Shown one piece after another: positions 23,437 through 36,118 of a stretch of DNA of 64,000 bases. How positions within the stretch are numbered: the first letter of the stretch is position 1; each line of letters opens with the position of its first letter. A program made the position numbers and the translations under genes. The stretch is taken from contig JABMCL010003054.1 of NCBI GenBank assembly GCA_018857735.1, positions 472,501-536,500 on the forward strand. Reading direction: 5' to 3'. The notes under the pieces were generated by a model, which saw only the letters and a program-made list of their open reading frames with translations, had not been told where the DNA came from and made no database searches. Origin of the DNA: Alviniconcha marisindica (taxonomy: Eukaryota > Mollusca > Gastropoda > Provannidae).

Positions 23437-24765
23437 CAGGCACTTTGACAATGACGTCAACTGGCCTGACTGTGAGGAAGACTATCTTCCTGCCCTACGT
23501 AAGCAATGCTCATCTACAATGCTCAAGCACCTGGACAGCGACGTCACCTGGCCTGGCTGTCAGGAAGACGATATTTCTGCCCAACGTAAGCAGTGCTCAT
23601 CTACAGTGCTCAAGCACCTGGACAGCGACGTCACCTGGCCTGGCTGTCAGGAAGACGATCTTTCTGCCCTATGTGAGCAGTGCTCATCTACAGTGCTCAA
23701 GCACCTGGACAGCGACGTCACCTGGCCTGGCTGTCAGGAAGACGATCTTTCTGCCTCATGTGAGCAGTGCTCATCTACAGTGCTCAAGCACCTGGACAGC
23801 GATGTCACCTGGCCTGGCTGTCAGGAAGACGATATTTCTGCCCAACGTAAGCTGTTCTCATCTACAGTGCTCAAGCACCTGGACAGCGACGTCACCTGGC
23901 CTGGCTGTCAGGAAGACGATCTTCCTGCCTTATGTGAGCAGTGCTCATCTACAGTGCTCAAGCACCTGGACAGCGATGTCACCTGGCCTGGCTGTCAGGA
24001 AGACGATATTTCTGCCCAACGTAAGCTGTTCTCATCTACAGTGCTCAAGCACCTGGACAGCGACGTCACCTGGCCTGGCTGTCAGGAAGACGATCTTCTG
24101 CCGTATGTAAGCAGTGCTCATCTACAGTGCTCAAGCACCTGGACAGCGACGTCACCTGGCCTGGCTGTCAGGAAGACGATTTTCTGCCAGTAAGCAGTGC
24201 TCATCTACAGTGCTCAAGCACCTGGACAGCGACGTCACCTGGCCTGGCTGTCAGGAAGACGATCTTTCTGCCGCTATGTAGCAGTGCTCATCTACAGTGC
24301 TCAAGCACCTGGACAGCGATGTCACCTGGCCTGGCTGTCAGGAAGACGATATTTCTGCCCAACGTAAGCAGTTCTCATCTACAGTGTTCAAGCACCTGGA
24401 CAGCGACGTCACCTGGCCTGGCTGTCAGGAAGACGATATATCTGCCCTACGTAAGCAGTGCTCATCTACAGTGCTCAAGCACCTGGACAGCGACGTCACC
24501 TGGCCTGGCTGTCAGGAAGACGATCTTTCTGCCCTATGTGAGCAGTGCTCATCTACAGTGCTCAAAGCACCTGGACAGCGACGTCACCTGGCCTGGCTGT
24601 CAGGAAGACGATATTTCTGCCCAACGTAAGCAGTGCTCATCTACAGTGCTCAAACACCTGGACAGCGACGTCACCTGGCCTGGCTGTCAGGAAGACGATC
24701 TTTCTGCCGTATGTGAGCAGTGCTCATCTACAGTGCTCAAGCACCTGGACAGCGACTGGGAGGAT
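23437..24765 (+). repeat. 87-bp exon-derived minisatellite, array 1
   Basis: About 15 units of 87 bp (GTGCTCAAGCACCTGGACAG ... TGTCAGGAAGACGATCTTTC ... CAGTGCTCATCTACA). The unit aligns with 49418-49507 of the nuclease-fold exon. In one frame it still reads GLAVRKTIFLPYVSSAHLQ, against GLTVRKTLFLPYASSIQLQ in the exon. Two frames stay open for up to 272 codons because 87 is divisible by three and the unit has no stops there. The first unit (23437-23523) is closest to the exon. A few units carry 1-5 bp indels. I see no start or splice context supporting translation. Confidence 0.9.
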
Positions 24766-24902
24766 TGGGAAACAATGATGGGGAAATGGACTGGGGTGGT
24801 CGAAATTATGGAATGATTCCTGGCAGTGGGCGAAGCATGCGTGGCTATATTCTGACCTACTCCAGGCTTTCAGTTTCTGCTAGTAATAGTCAGTGTGTGC
24901 GT

Positions 24903-24935
<33 letters not shown>

Positions 24936-25044
24936 CCTGCCTGCCTGCCTGCGTGTGTGTGTTTGTGTATGCGTGCGTGTACGCGCGAGCGCGCATGTAT
25001 GCTGTATGATAATGATCAGTGTTATGCACATTCGAATTCATTGC

Positions 25045-25093
<49 letters not shown>

Positions 25094-25342
25094 TGTGTGT
25101 TTGCGTATAATACATTATGTAAATTGTTTTTGATAGGACTGTGCTCTACATGTGTATAGAATATATTTAGGTTATTGTGTACTATGTGAGCACTCAGGGC
25201 GTTGATGAGCGCGCGATAAATGTACATTATTATTTTTATTTTTTTTATTATTTTACTATGTTTTATTATTATTATTAAAAGAAAAAGAAAATAATTTAAA
25301 AAAACTCTCAGATCTGGGTTCAGTACAATGATTTGTGAGCGG
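24766..25342. repeat. Array 1 right flank with (GT)n and a LINE-like tail
   Basis: GGGAAACAATGATGGGGAAA leads into the dispersed GGCGAAGCATGCGTGGCTAT repeat. (GT)n tracts lie at about 24895-24965 and 25048-25105. GCGATAAATGTACATTATTA plus an AT-rich tail (25205-25300) resembles a LINE or SINE 3' end. The whole segment recurs at 29670-30290. Confidence 0.8.
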
Positions 25343-26400
25343 TGCTGCTGTCATTTTCGCAATTAGCGCAAACGCTGTTTGAATTTAACGTGGCAAACAC
25401 CCACCGTTTCCCTAAGACCTCTGACCTCTGTTATCATGGTGAAAACAAAACAAACCAAAAAAGGATGAAAAAAAATCCCAAAAAAGGAATGGACAGACAC
25501 TATACACATGTACAATACGTAACCTTGTACACTGATGACAGCGACACATCTAGCCAAAGGAAACCGGAGAAATGGAAAATATAATCGCCTGTCTCCTGGC
25601 TCCACGCTATTGGTGGAAGGTAAATAAATAAGTAACTTGGCGTTTTCCGCCCAGTCAACCAGTACAGTTATATCAGGACCAGCTGGTGAAAGTGGAGGGG
25701 GGGGGGGGGGAGGGAAACTGTTACACAGTCACTAGCAGACCTGCGTCACTTGCTCATCTCCTAGCTGCTCAACAAGAGCCATACAAAAAAACTAACCCTT
25801 AACGAAAGATATTTGAGAGTTTTCTGGAAAAAGTCAGGAGAATGGACCATTCGCAGAAAAATGACAAGACAGAAAGAGCAAGAGGACTAGGCAGAAAAAA
25901 ACAAGAGAGGAGATAGGAAAGGGGAATCAAATGACAGCCCTGAGATTTCACACAGGAGGGGGATATCAGACATCCCTGGCCTCCCTTCCGGGTGTTAAAA
26001 GTATGTACACGTTAAAAACTGGTATACACTCAGATTTTTCGAAATCATCTTAAGAAGTGGGTAAAACACAAACTGAAAACATTTTCTCAAATATATATAA
26101 ATGCTTTGTCAAGTCAATCCATAACTAAGTAAGCTGGTGTTTTACGTCCAGTCAACCATTAGGGTTATATCAGGGCGATACACATCTTGTCATTACACAA
26201 TATATATTTAAAATATGTATCAGCTAAAACATATATATATATACATATTTTTAAAACCAGACTTAAAACGTGCGTAAATGTAAACATAACCTAAATTAAT
26301 GTCCAAACCTTTAGATCTTGCTAAAGCTTAAAATCTTTTCGATTGCTATTTCTTCAAATAATATACGTAGTCACTCCAGAAAACCAAACTCTTTGCAAAC
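25343..26400. repeat. Mosaic of repeats shared with 17.6-19.4 kb
   Basis: 25485-25800 repeats 17605-17880 (ACAATACGTAACCTTG, AGGAAACCGGAGA, 58-bp element core). 25990-26395 repeats the AT-rich left part of the 2.8-kb block. 25343-25480 has nothing recognised. Confidence 0.7.
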
Positions 26401-26785
26401 ATAACCTGACTGTGAGAAAGATAACGAGTGGTCAGACACTTCGTCGGGGATATTGCTCTCAGCCTGACTATGAGAAATACAGAGTGGTCAAGCTCCTGGT
26501 AGCGGATATTACACTCCGCCTGACTGTGAGAAAGACAGCGAATGGTCAAACACTTTGTTGGGGATATCGCTCTCGGCCGGACTGTGAGAAAGACAGAGTG
26601 GTCAAGCACCTGGTCATGGACATTGTGCTCAGCCTGACTGTCAGAAAGACAGAGAGTGGTCAAACACTTGGTCAGTGACCTTGCACTCAGTCTGACGGTG
26701 AGAAAGACACTCTTCTGCACTAAGTGAGTAGAGCGCAATTACATCGGGCTCTGGCGGCAATGCAATTAGAAGAGGCAAACAGACG
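26401..26785 (+). repeat. ~58-bp exon-derived array, copy 2
   Basis: Five units matching 19390-19690 with small deletions, ending in the same degenerate exon 3' end (TTCTGCACTAAGTGAGTAG, GGCGGCAATGCAATTAGAAG). The pair shows that array plus exon end was duplicated as one block. Confidence 0.75.
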
Positions 26786-27234
26786 TAAAATGTAAGGGAT
26801 GTAACGGTACACAATGGGTGTTCATGCTTTACAAAGCCACTTGGACAATGTGAATAAACTCTGTCGAGTATGTGGTAATTGGGGGGAGGGGGGGATACGA
26901 CAGACGTGAAACTGCCAAATTTTCAGAGTCAGTCCCTTCAATATTACCGCCGTCTAGAAAGCGCATAAGGCTAGCAGATGCTGGTATCGTCGACCATTGA
27001 AAGGGAATGTTAGTCTCTAGCAGACCTGCGTCTCTTGCTTATAATGACGCCTTCGTGTAAACCACAGTACTCCACTGTGACATCACTTCCATGCAGTGAT
27101 GTGTTTGTGTTGACCAAAGTACTCCACTGCACCATGTTGCGTGCAGGAAACTACGTCACTGACAGACCTGCGTCACTTCCCTACAGTGATGTTTTTATCT
27201 TGGCAATAGACCTGCGTCTCTACAATTTCAAGTT

Positions 27235-28695
27235 GGAGACAGTGGTCAAACACTTGGTCAGCGACACTGCACTCCACCTGACTGTGAGAAAGACAGCGAG
27301 TGGTCAGACACTTCATCAGGGATATTGCTCTCAGCCCTATGTGAGCAGTGCTCATCTGCAGTGCTCAAGCACCTGGACAGCGACGTCACCTGGCCTGGCT
27401 GTCAGGAAGACGATCTTTCTGCCTCATGTGAACAGTGCTCATCTACAGTGCTCAAGCACCTGGACAGCGATGTCACCTGGCCTGGCTGTCAGGAAGACGA
27501 TATTTCTGCCCAACGTAAGCTGTTCTCATCTACAGTGCTCAAGCACCTGGACAGCGACGTCACCTGGCCTGGCTGTCAGGAAGACGATCTTCCTGCCGTA
27601 TGTGAGCAGTGCTCATCTACAGTGCTCAAGCACCTGGACAGCGATGTCACCTGGCCTGGCTGTCAGGAAGACGATATTTCTGCCCAACGTAAGCAGTTCT
27701 CATCTACAGTGCTCAAGCACCTGGACAGCGACGTCACCTGGCCTGGCTGTCAGGAAGACGATCTTTCTGCCCAACGTAAGCTGTTCTCATCTACAGTGCT
27801 CAAGCACCTGGACAGCGACGTCACCTGGCCTGGCTGTCAGGAAGACGATCTTCTGCCGTATGTGAGCAGTGCTCATCTACAGTGCTCAAGCACCTGGACA
27901 GCGATGTCACCTGGCCTGGCTGTCAGGAAGACGATATTTCTGCCCAACGTAAGCAGTTCTCATCTACAGTGTTCAAGCACCTGGACAGCGACGTCACCTG
28001 GCCTGGCTGTCAGGAAGACGATATTTCTGCCCAACGTAAGCAGTGCTCATCTACAGTGCTCAAGCACCTGGACAGCGACGTCACCTGGCCTGGCTGTCAG
28101 GAAGACGATCTTCCTGCCGTATGTGAGCAGTGCTCATCTACAGTGCTCAAGCACCTGGACAGCGATGTCACCTGGCCTGGCTGTCAGGAAGACGATATTT
28201 CTGCCCAACGTAAGCAGTTCTCATCTACAGTGCTCAAGCACCTGGACAGCGACGTCACCTGGCCTGGCTGTCAGGAAGACGATCTTTCTGCCTCATGTGA
28301 GCAGTGCTCATCTACAGTGCTCAAGCACCTGGACAGCGATGTCACCTGGCCTGGCTGTCAGGAAGACGATCTTTCTGCCGTATGTGAGCAGTGCTCATCT
28401 ACAGTGCTCAAGCACCTGGACAGCGACGTCACCTGGCCTGGCTGTCAGGAAGACGATCTTTCTGCCTTATGTGAGCAGTGCTCATCTACAGTGCTCAAGC
28501 ACCTGGACAGCGATGTCACCTGGCCTGGCTGTCAAGAAGACGATATTTCTGCCCAACGTAAGCAGTTCTCATCTACAGTGCTCAAGCACCTGGACAGCGA
28601 CGTCACCTGGCATGGCTGTCAGGAAGACGATCTTTCTGCCGTATGTGAGCAGTGCTCATCTACAGTGCTCAAGCACCTGGACAGCGACTGTGAGG
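27235..28695 (+). repeat. 87-bp exon-derived minisatellite, array 2
   Basis: A 58-bp-type unit (27238-27330) is fused to about 15-16 units of the 87-bp repeat, ending in GACAGCGACTGTGAGGATTG. One frame stays open for 461 codons and another for 288. The order of unit subtypes (CCTCATGTGAGC, CCAACGTAAGC, CCGTATGTGAGC) resembles array 1 but is not identical, consistent with duplication followed by unequal exchange. Confidence 0.9.
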
Positions 28696-28830
28696 ATTGG
28701 GAAACAATGATGGGGAAATGGACTGGGGTGGTCGAAATTATGGAATGATTCCTGGCAGTGGGCGAAGCATGCGTGGCTATATTCTGACCTACTCCAGGCT
28801 TTCAGTTTCTGCTAGTCATAGTCAGTGTGT

Positions 28831-28890
<60 letters not shown>

Positions 28891-28980
28891 CGTGCCTGCG
28901 TGTGTGTGTGTGTGTATGCGTGCGTGTACGCGCGAGCGCGCATGTATGCTGTATGATAATGATCAGTGTTATGCACATTC
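28696..28980. repeat. Array 2 right flank with (GT)n
   Basis: Same flank as after array 1: AATGATGGGGAAATGGACTG, GGCGAAGCATGCGTGGCTAT, (GT)n at 28828-28915 and CGCGAGCGCGCATGTATGC. Confidence 0.85.
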
Positions 28981-29943
28981 GAATTCATTGACAGATCTGT
29001 GTCACTTCCCTACCGTGACGTTTTTATCTTGACAACAGACCCGCGTCACTTGCTCAAATAACGACGTGTTCGTGTAGAACACAGTACTCCACTGCGGCAT
29101 ATTACGTGCAGGAAACTACGTCACTGACAGACCTGCGTCACTTCCATATATAATGCAGGAAACTACGTCATTCACAAACCTGCATCTTTACAATTTCAAA
29201 TCGGAGACAGTGGTCAGGCACTTTGACAATGACATCAACTGGCCTGACTGTGAGGAAGACTATCTTCCTGCCCTACGTAAGCAATGCTCATCTACAATGC
29301 TCAAGCACCTGGACAGCAACGTCACCTGGCCTGGCTGTCAGGAAGACGATCTTCCTGCCGTATGTGAGCAGTGCTCATCTACAGTGCTCAAGCACCTGGA
29401 CAGCGATGTCACCTGGCCTGGCTGTCAGCAAGACGATATTTCTGCCCTACGTAAGCAGTTCTCATCTACAGTGCTCAAGCACCTGGACAGCGATGTCACC
29501 TGGCCTGGCTGTCAGGAAGACGATCTTTCTGCCCTATGTAAGCAGTGCTCATCTACAGTGCTCAAGACACCTGGACAGCGACGTCACCTGGCCTGGCTGT
29601 CAGGAAGACGATCTTTCTGCCGTATGTGAGCAGTGCTCATCTACAGTGCTCAAGCACCTGGACAGCGACTGGGAGGATTGGGAAACAATGATGGGGAAAT
29701 GGACTGGGGTGGTCAAAATTATGGAATGATTCCTGGCAGTGGGCGAAGCATGCGTGGCTATATTCTGACCTACTCCAGGCTTTCAGTTTCTGCTAGTCAT
29801 AGTCAGTGTGTGCGTGTGTGCGTGTGTGTGCGTGCGTGCCTGCGTGCGTGTGTGTGTGTGTATGCGTGCGTGTACGCGCGAGCGCGCATGTATGCTGTAT
29901 GATAATGATCAGTGTTATGCACATTCGAATTCATTGCAATGTG

Positions 29944-30026
<83 letters not shown>

Positions 30027-30290
30027 TGTGTGTGTGTTTGCGTATAATACATTATGTAAATTGTTTTTGATAGCACTGTGCTCTACATGTGTATAGAATA
30101 TCATATTTAGGTTATTGTGTACTATGTGAGCACTCAGGGCGTTGATGAGCGCGCGATAAATGTACATTAATTATTTTATTTAAAAAAAAATTTATTCTGT
30201 TTTATTATGTTTTATTATTATTATTATTATTAAAAGAAAAAGAAAATAATTTAAAAAACTGTCAGATCTGGGTTCAGTACAATGACGTCA
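28981..30290 (+). repeat. Segmental duplicate of 23.2-25.3 kb with 87-bp array 3
   Basis: 28990-29240 repeats 23205-23455 almost exactly. An 87-bp array of about five units (29224-29665) follows, then the (GT)n-rich flank and the LINE-like tail to 30290. The array differs in unit number (5 against about 15), showing expansion or contraction after duplication. A very long (GT)n lies at 29946-30040. Confidence 0.85.
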
Positions 30291-31214
30291 TGGTTTAGAC
30301 CACATAATAAGCGGTGTCTGCACGATGACGAGAACAGTGACGAAGGAAACGTGACGTGGCGCGCATGGCTACCTCGGGCCAGGCGGTCACGTACCATGTC
30401 GCGTTGCACTGCACAGCTGGTAACGAAAGGACATGCAGCAGGACGCCTGAAGAAGTATACACTAGTCACTAAATCGCAACTTTGTCTAATGCACTGTTAC
30501 AACGGTACGACAAGGAACAAATTCCTGGCAGTGGGCGAAGCATGCGTGGCTCTATTCTGACATACCCTAGGCTCGAGACGAATCACACATTCAAAATCCT
30601 TCTTGACACCACTTCAAAACACAAGTCACTAAATATCAAGTCTAACTCGCAGTCATGTCAAAAACCAACCATCCATCCGCAGACCTATCAATGCACAATA
30701 ACACATGTTTTGCTACGTCTAAAACCTGTTTCCATTCCATTCACTGGTATCAGTTCATATTCCTTGGAAAAACTTCCTGGCAGTAGGGGAAGCATCCGAG
30801 GCTATATTCTGACCTACGCCAGGTTTTAAAGGGAGAATATTTGTCAGCTCTGGGTTCTCAACAGAGGGGGCCTTAAATTCTGCATCCGCAGTACCCCACT
30901 GCGGAACAACATGCGACTTGTAGTAACTTGTTTTGTTTTTTACGCCCAGTGAACAAGGGTGGTTATATCAGGGCGATATCATAGACGAGAGGAATAATAA
31001 TACATAATACATAAATTGATACAGCTCTTTTAGAGACTCAAGGCGCTTCACTCCGATGCTTTTGGTGTAGCGCAGAAGTTGACTACAATGATACCATCAT
31101 CTGAAAGTCAACAATGTCAAAGCTGCGTTGAGATGGCGTGAGTGGTGATTAAGTCGACGAATGGCCAGATGGTATGTACCATGTCTCGTTGCACTGCACT
31201 GCTGGTAATGAATG
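30291..31214. other. Repeat debris without a supported gene
   Basis: Two copies of the PGS(R/G)GSM-type dispersed repeat lie at 30505-30580 and 30765-30900. TTTTTTACGCCCAGTGAACA at about 30938 is the 58-bp element core. 30590-30700 resembles 54355-54480 in the main gene's third intron (ACTTCAAAACACAAGTCACTA). The CGTTGCACTGCAC...GACATGCAGCAGGACGCC piece at 30400-30450 is the seed of the 75-bp array that follows. Confidence 0.5.
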
Positions 31215-31595
31215 GACATGCAGCAGGACGCCTTAAATCACTGAACCACAGCATGGTCAGCTGTTGTCACCCGATCACAGCTGGCGATGAGTGGACAGCA
31301 GGACGCCTGAAATCACTGAACCACAGCATGGTCAGCTGTTGTCACCCGATCACAGCTGGCGATGAGTGGACAGCAGGACGCCTGAAATCACTTTACCACA
31401 GCATGGTCAGCTGTTGTCACCCGATCACAGCTGGCGATGAGTTGACAGCAGGACGCCTGAAATCACTGAACCACAGCTTGGTCAGCTGTTGTCACCCGAT
31501 CACAGCTGGCGATGAGTGGACAGCAGGACGCCTGAAATCACTGAACCACAGCTTGGTCAGCTGTTGTCACCTGGTCACAGCTGGCGGAGGTGAAC
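31215..31595 (+). repeat. 75-bp tandem repeat, five units, open in one frame
   Basis: Units of 75 bp (GACAGCAGGACGCCTGAAAT ... GTTGTCACCCGATCACAGCTGGCGATGAG, in pieces) code in one frame for a 25-residue repeat containing GRLKSLNHSMVSCCHP. The frame opens at 31142 and runs on into a (GT)n tract, which argues against a real protein. Confidence 0.8.
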
Positions 31596-31954
31596 TTGCA
31601 GCAGCTTCATCACAGTTCACGGGACCGGAACTCGGCACGCTGCCAACCCCCAGGTCACAGCTGACACAGACCAGTCACCTGCACAGCAGTGAGAAAAACA
31701 CAGTGCACGAAGACTGCATCAAACTGACAATACATTTCATCACCGTCAGTTTCTTCATTGTGGTTATCCTCAGTCTCGCTTTGCTAATTATTATCACCAA
31801 TGTCATTCTTTGTCGCCGTTATCAGTGTCGTTCTTCATTGTCACCATCAGTATCGTCATCACCGGCATTGTCCATCGTCATCATCATCAGTATCGTTCTT
31901 CTTTGCCGTCAATTGTTCTTTTGCACGAGATGGGAGGGAGGTGGCGAGTCACCT

Positions 31955-31955
<1 letters not shown>
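31596..31955. other. No gene recognised
   Basis: A (CAT/CGT)-rich stretch at 31790-31900 and the open frame continuing from the 75-bp array. No domain is seen. Confidence 0.4.
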
Positions 31956-32030
<75 letters not shown>

Positions 32031-32050
32031 GCTTTGACAGTGTGGCCCAT

Positions 32051-32116
<66 letters not shown>
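31956..32116. repeat. Two long (GT)n tracts
   Basis: (GT)n at about 31961-32030 and 32053-32115, separated by TGCTTTGACAGTGTGGCCCA. Confidence 0.95.
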
Positions 32117-32499
32117 GCGAGACGGGGGCGGGGAGAGGGGGCGTAAGAGGGGAATGGAACTGAAAATATCAAGTTTCATTGCTGTCCCCCACCAACAAGA
32201 TCTTGTCAAGGTCAGTACAGAGGACGGGCACGGCTGGTGTTTTTATCAGAACAGGTCTAGTCAGAGCCTGTGGTCGCCCCGATACCCAAAACCGGATACG
32301 AATACCCGTTGTTATAAAACCACACGCCGGTGTAATGCGCCAGTAGCTCACCCCAGATAACCATTACTCCGGAATGAATTTCGAACAACGGGTCAAAACG
32401 ACTCGTCACACGAACAATGCTCCCACCCACGAGGGGGAGCCTCGGTTGCAATGAGCTCGATTTTTGGCGCCTTTTGGCCTGTCAGGACGGAGGTGGTAT
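32117..32499. other. No feature recognised
   Basis: Apparently single-copy sequence within this window, with no supported frame. Confidence 0.4.
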
Positions 32500-32788
32500 A
32501 AGTAAGTAAACATGGTGCTTAACGTCCACAGAAACCATACGGCTTATTCGGGAGGGAGGGGCGTAGGTGGTAGGGAAGGATGGGGTGGGGGGGGGGGGGG
32601 GGGTACATTCACGGTGGGATCTTCTGCGCAAAAGCTAAAGCTGATTGTAAAATCTTGGACAGAAATAACAATGTTCAGCTACTTACAGATCTTGTAGCAA
32701 CGGGGAGATGGGGGAGGGGGGGGGGGGGGGAAGAGGGAGATTATATACCTATCGCTACACTGTCACCACCAGAATGACTTCTGCATTA
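32500..32788 (-). mobile_element. SINE family A, 3' part, minus strand
   Basis: AAGTAAACATGGTGCTTAAC and CGTCCACAGAAACC form the tail in reverse. AGATTATATACCTATCGCTA, CACCACCAGAATGACTTCTG and GCATTAA near 32740-32788 form the body. Two G-runs (32588-32602, 32716-32730) and about 90 bp of foreign sequence interrupt it. Confidence 0.7.
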
Positions 32789-33070
32789 AAGGAAAAGTCC
32801 AAGGTTTTTAAGTATGCAAAATGACCATCGAAATGATTGACAAATGAGTTACTAGTTTGAGATTTAATGAAATAAAAAATGGAGAAAAAAAAATGTTTAT
32901 GTTGGATTTTAATCGATTTTATTTTCTGTACGCTGGCCGAGACTGCTGTCTCGGGATCTCCATCAGTCACGTGACTTTCTCGGAAGTGACGTCAGTCTGG
33001 GAGTCAGTGCGGTTGCCATCTTAGATTGTTCATTGAATGTGTATGCGTGTGGTCGACAAAAAGCTCTACC

Positions 33071-33316
33071 ATGCCGGCCTACTGTATTGCAGCAAACTGT
33101 AACAACTCACAAGCAACCCAAGGCATAACTATGCACTAGTTCCCGCGGAATCGACCCGCTGTGAGGCGAAATTGGGTCAAATTTGTACAATTCAAACGAG
33201 CTGACTTTGATGCTGCGCTTCAGTCACGTCCATTTGTGTTGCGAGCACTTCGCTTAGTGTGATTTCGTACTTTATGGTGGAATACCAAATGGGGTTTGCT
33301 TCAAAGCGGAATTTGT
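33071..33316 (+). pseudogene. THAP domain, second dead copy
   Basis: MPAYCIAANCNNSQATQGITMH opens like the 2071 copy (split: MPAYCIAANC, NNSQATQGIT). A TAG stop follows directly, and RNRPAVRRNWVKFVQFKR continues in frame. A frameshift precedes HLCCEHF, which keeps the cysteine and histidine ligands lost in the first copy. Not translatable as a domain. Confidence 0.65.
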
Positions 33317-34739
33317 AGGGCTGTCCACAGGGTAACCGAGTTGGCAAAAAAATCCAGTTCAAATCTCCAAGGATGAAGCTGACGAGCAGCAAGCGCACAG
33401 CATGATACCAAAAACTGAGAGATACACTGATACCCTGAAACAAGCGCTAACAAGGCAAAGACAAAGTCTAACACGAATGCCTACGGCAGAGAAGGCCATG
33501 AAAGAAAGAGACTGTACACAATGTCTGTGGCAAATAAAGAAAGAACAGACCACAAATGCCAGTGGCAAAGAAAGAAAGAGCAAACCACACGTGCTGGTGG
33601 CAAACGAAAAATGACTTCCCTAATCAGTCAAGCAAACAGCTGACACCAAATGAAAGAAACAAAACAGCTGAAACCACCTAAAAACCCCCAAACGGTTGCC
33701 TACCTGCAAGCATAAGGTGGAAAAAAAAAGAAAAAAAACCACCAAATCACAACAGTCTAATAGACTACCGTCTGCAACAAAGGAGTGGACGACTACAGTC
33801 ATAAGAGCACAGAGCAAAAATAACTGTGCCAACGACAAACAGATGGAAAGCCAAACTTTCCATACTAACTCTAAACTAACCCCTCACTAACCTGGCTTCC
33901 ATCTAGAAAAACAAAGGCTGCAGACTGATAAAGCAAAACGCTAATCAGGACTACCGATGACAAGCACCGGGATGTAAACAAATGCAGACGACAAGAGAAA
34001 TACAAAATGGCTGCCCTAATCAGGCCCAAACTAACAAGCGGGTACGAAAAGGCCAATAAACCAAAGATAAAAAAGAAAAACGCATGGTGAAAAAGGAAAA
34101 GAGAGAAAACAACAACACTTTCTGAAAAGAAAGAGGAGGCAAGTAATGTCAGCGAGCAACGGGACAAAGGCTGGATACACGTAATCCGTGTACACGATAC
34201 AACCCACTTAGCAGTGACAACACAGCAGGGCAACAGATACCAAAATACCCCACACAAAGAAAGAATGAGAGGTCTCGTTAAACATCGAGACTACCCCCCT
34301 CAGTCGTACATCGTAAATGAACGATATAACTCGAGAAACAAAAGGGCAAGCCAAGAGAAAAAACAGTGAATGGCAAGAACCGGTAACTAGCCCAACCCCA
34401 AACCCTAACCCAGGCAGGCCACGAAATCGCTAGTCTATTGAACTAGAACGAACAAAACTTTCATTTTTACATATGATGAAACAAACAAGGATAAATTCGG
34501 ATTATAAAATATATAAAAAAAACAATAAAAGGCAGGCTCTCGGATGAGGTCTAGCCTGTTGTGAAAGCTAGAGTAAAAAGAGCGAAAAAGACTGAAACGC
34601 CACGCACCTAACAAGGTTCGAGAAAGATGAAATAACAAGGAGGAAATAAACAAAGGCCCAACTACTGACAATGGCGTCGGAGCTTCATCCTTGGAGATTC
34701 GAACTGGAATTTTTTCCAAGTCAGTTACCCTGTGGCTAC
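33317..34739. mobile_element. ~1.4-kb inverted-repeat element inside THAP copy 2
   Basis: The left end TAGGGCTGTCCACAGGGTAAC ... CCAGTTCAAATCTCCAAGG (33317-33375) matches the reverse complement of the right end (34680-34739: TCATCCTTGGAGATTCGAAC ... GTTACCCTGTGGC) over about 58 bp. The outermost bases are TA at both ends, which would fit a TA target duplication as in Tc1/mariner elements. The interior is A-rich on the plus strand with no transposase frame that I recognise. CCAAACCCTAACCC at 34398-34411 is incidental. Confidence 0.65.
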
Positions 34740-34940
34740 TAGCCATTTTGCAGCGACTCCCCAGAGTGACGTAGTGCGCATATGTGCACATGATTTTCAG
34801 CGTCATGGCGACGCTTTCGGTACGACAGAAAATGCCTGTTTTCGTGCATTTATAACCCTCAGATCACAATTTCACCTACATCATTGTTCTCAGCGAACTT
34901 TAACGGAAATCGTGTCAAAAATCACCCCCAACCTTGGACT

Positions 34941-35178
34941 TGGAGATGGAGATTATATACCTATTGCTACACTAGCTGTCACCACCAGAATGACTCCTGC
35001 ATTATGATGGGCAGCGATGAGAACCATTTTAATGTTTCATAATTGTGAGGGACAAAGTCACAAGACAGTGTCCACAGACCACAACTTTTGAAGAGAAAGG
35101 ACAGCCGACCCAGATTCGAACCGAGGTCCCTCTGTTTACCAGCCTAACGCCTTACCGCTAGGCCAAACCGGCTCACTA
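34941..35178 (-). mobile_element. SINE family A, minus-strand copy
   Basis: The reverse complement carries the full tRNA-like head (GAGCCGGTTTGGCCTAGCGG, GGTTCGAATCTGGG) and body (CACAATTATGAAACATTAAA, GCAGGAGTCATTCTGGTGG). It begins right where the THAP element ends. Confidence 0.85.

Positions 35179-36118
<940 letters not shown>

Larger units (their letters stand above)
32796..34940 (+). mobile_element. THAP-type DNA transposon, copy 2, interrupted by another element
   Basis: The left part (32796-33316) and right part (34740-34940) match 1839-2300 and 2423-2621, with the same AGTCCAAGGTT ends. Between them lies about 1.42 kb with its own inverted repeats. About 110 bp of the copy-1 interior is missing at the junction, so this is not a clean insertion. 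Confidence 0.6.

Noticed and set aside
23437..24765. CRISPR-like array
   Set aside because: Units are contiguous 87-bp repeats without unique spacers, and the genome is animal.
31142..32146. 334-codon open frame with 25-residue repeats
   Set aside because: Half is a 75-bp tandem repeat and the rest runs through (GT)n tracts; no domain and no splice sites.
34398..34411. Telomere-like CCCTAACCC
   Set aside because: Only one or two repeats; incidental.
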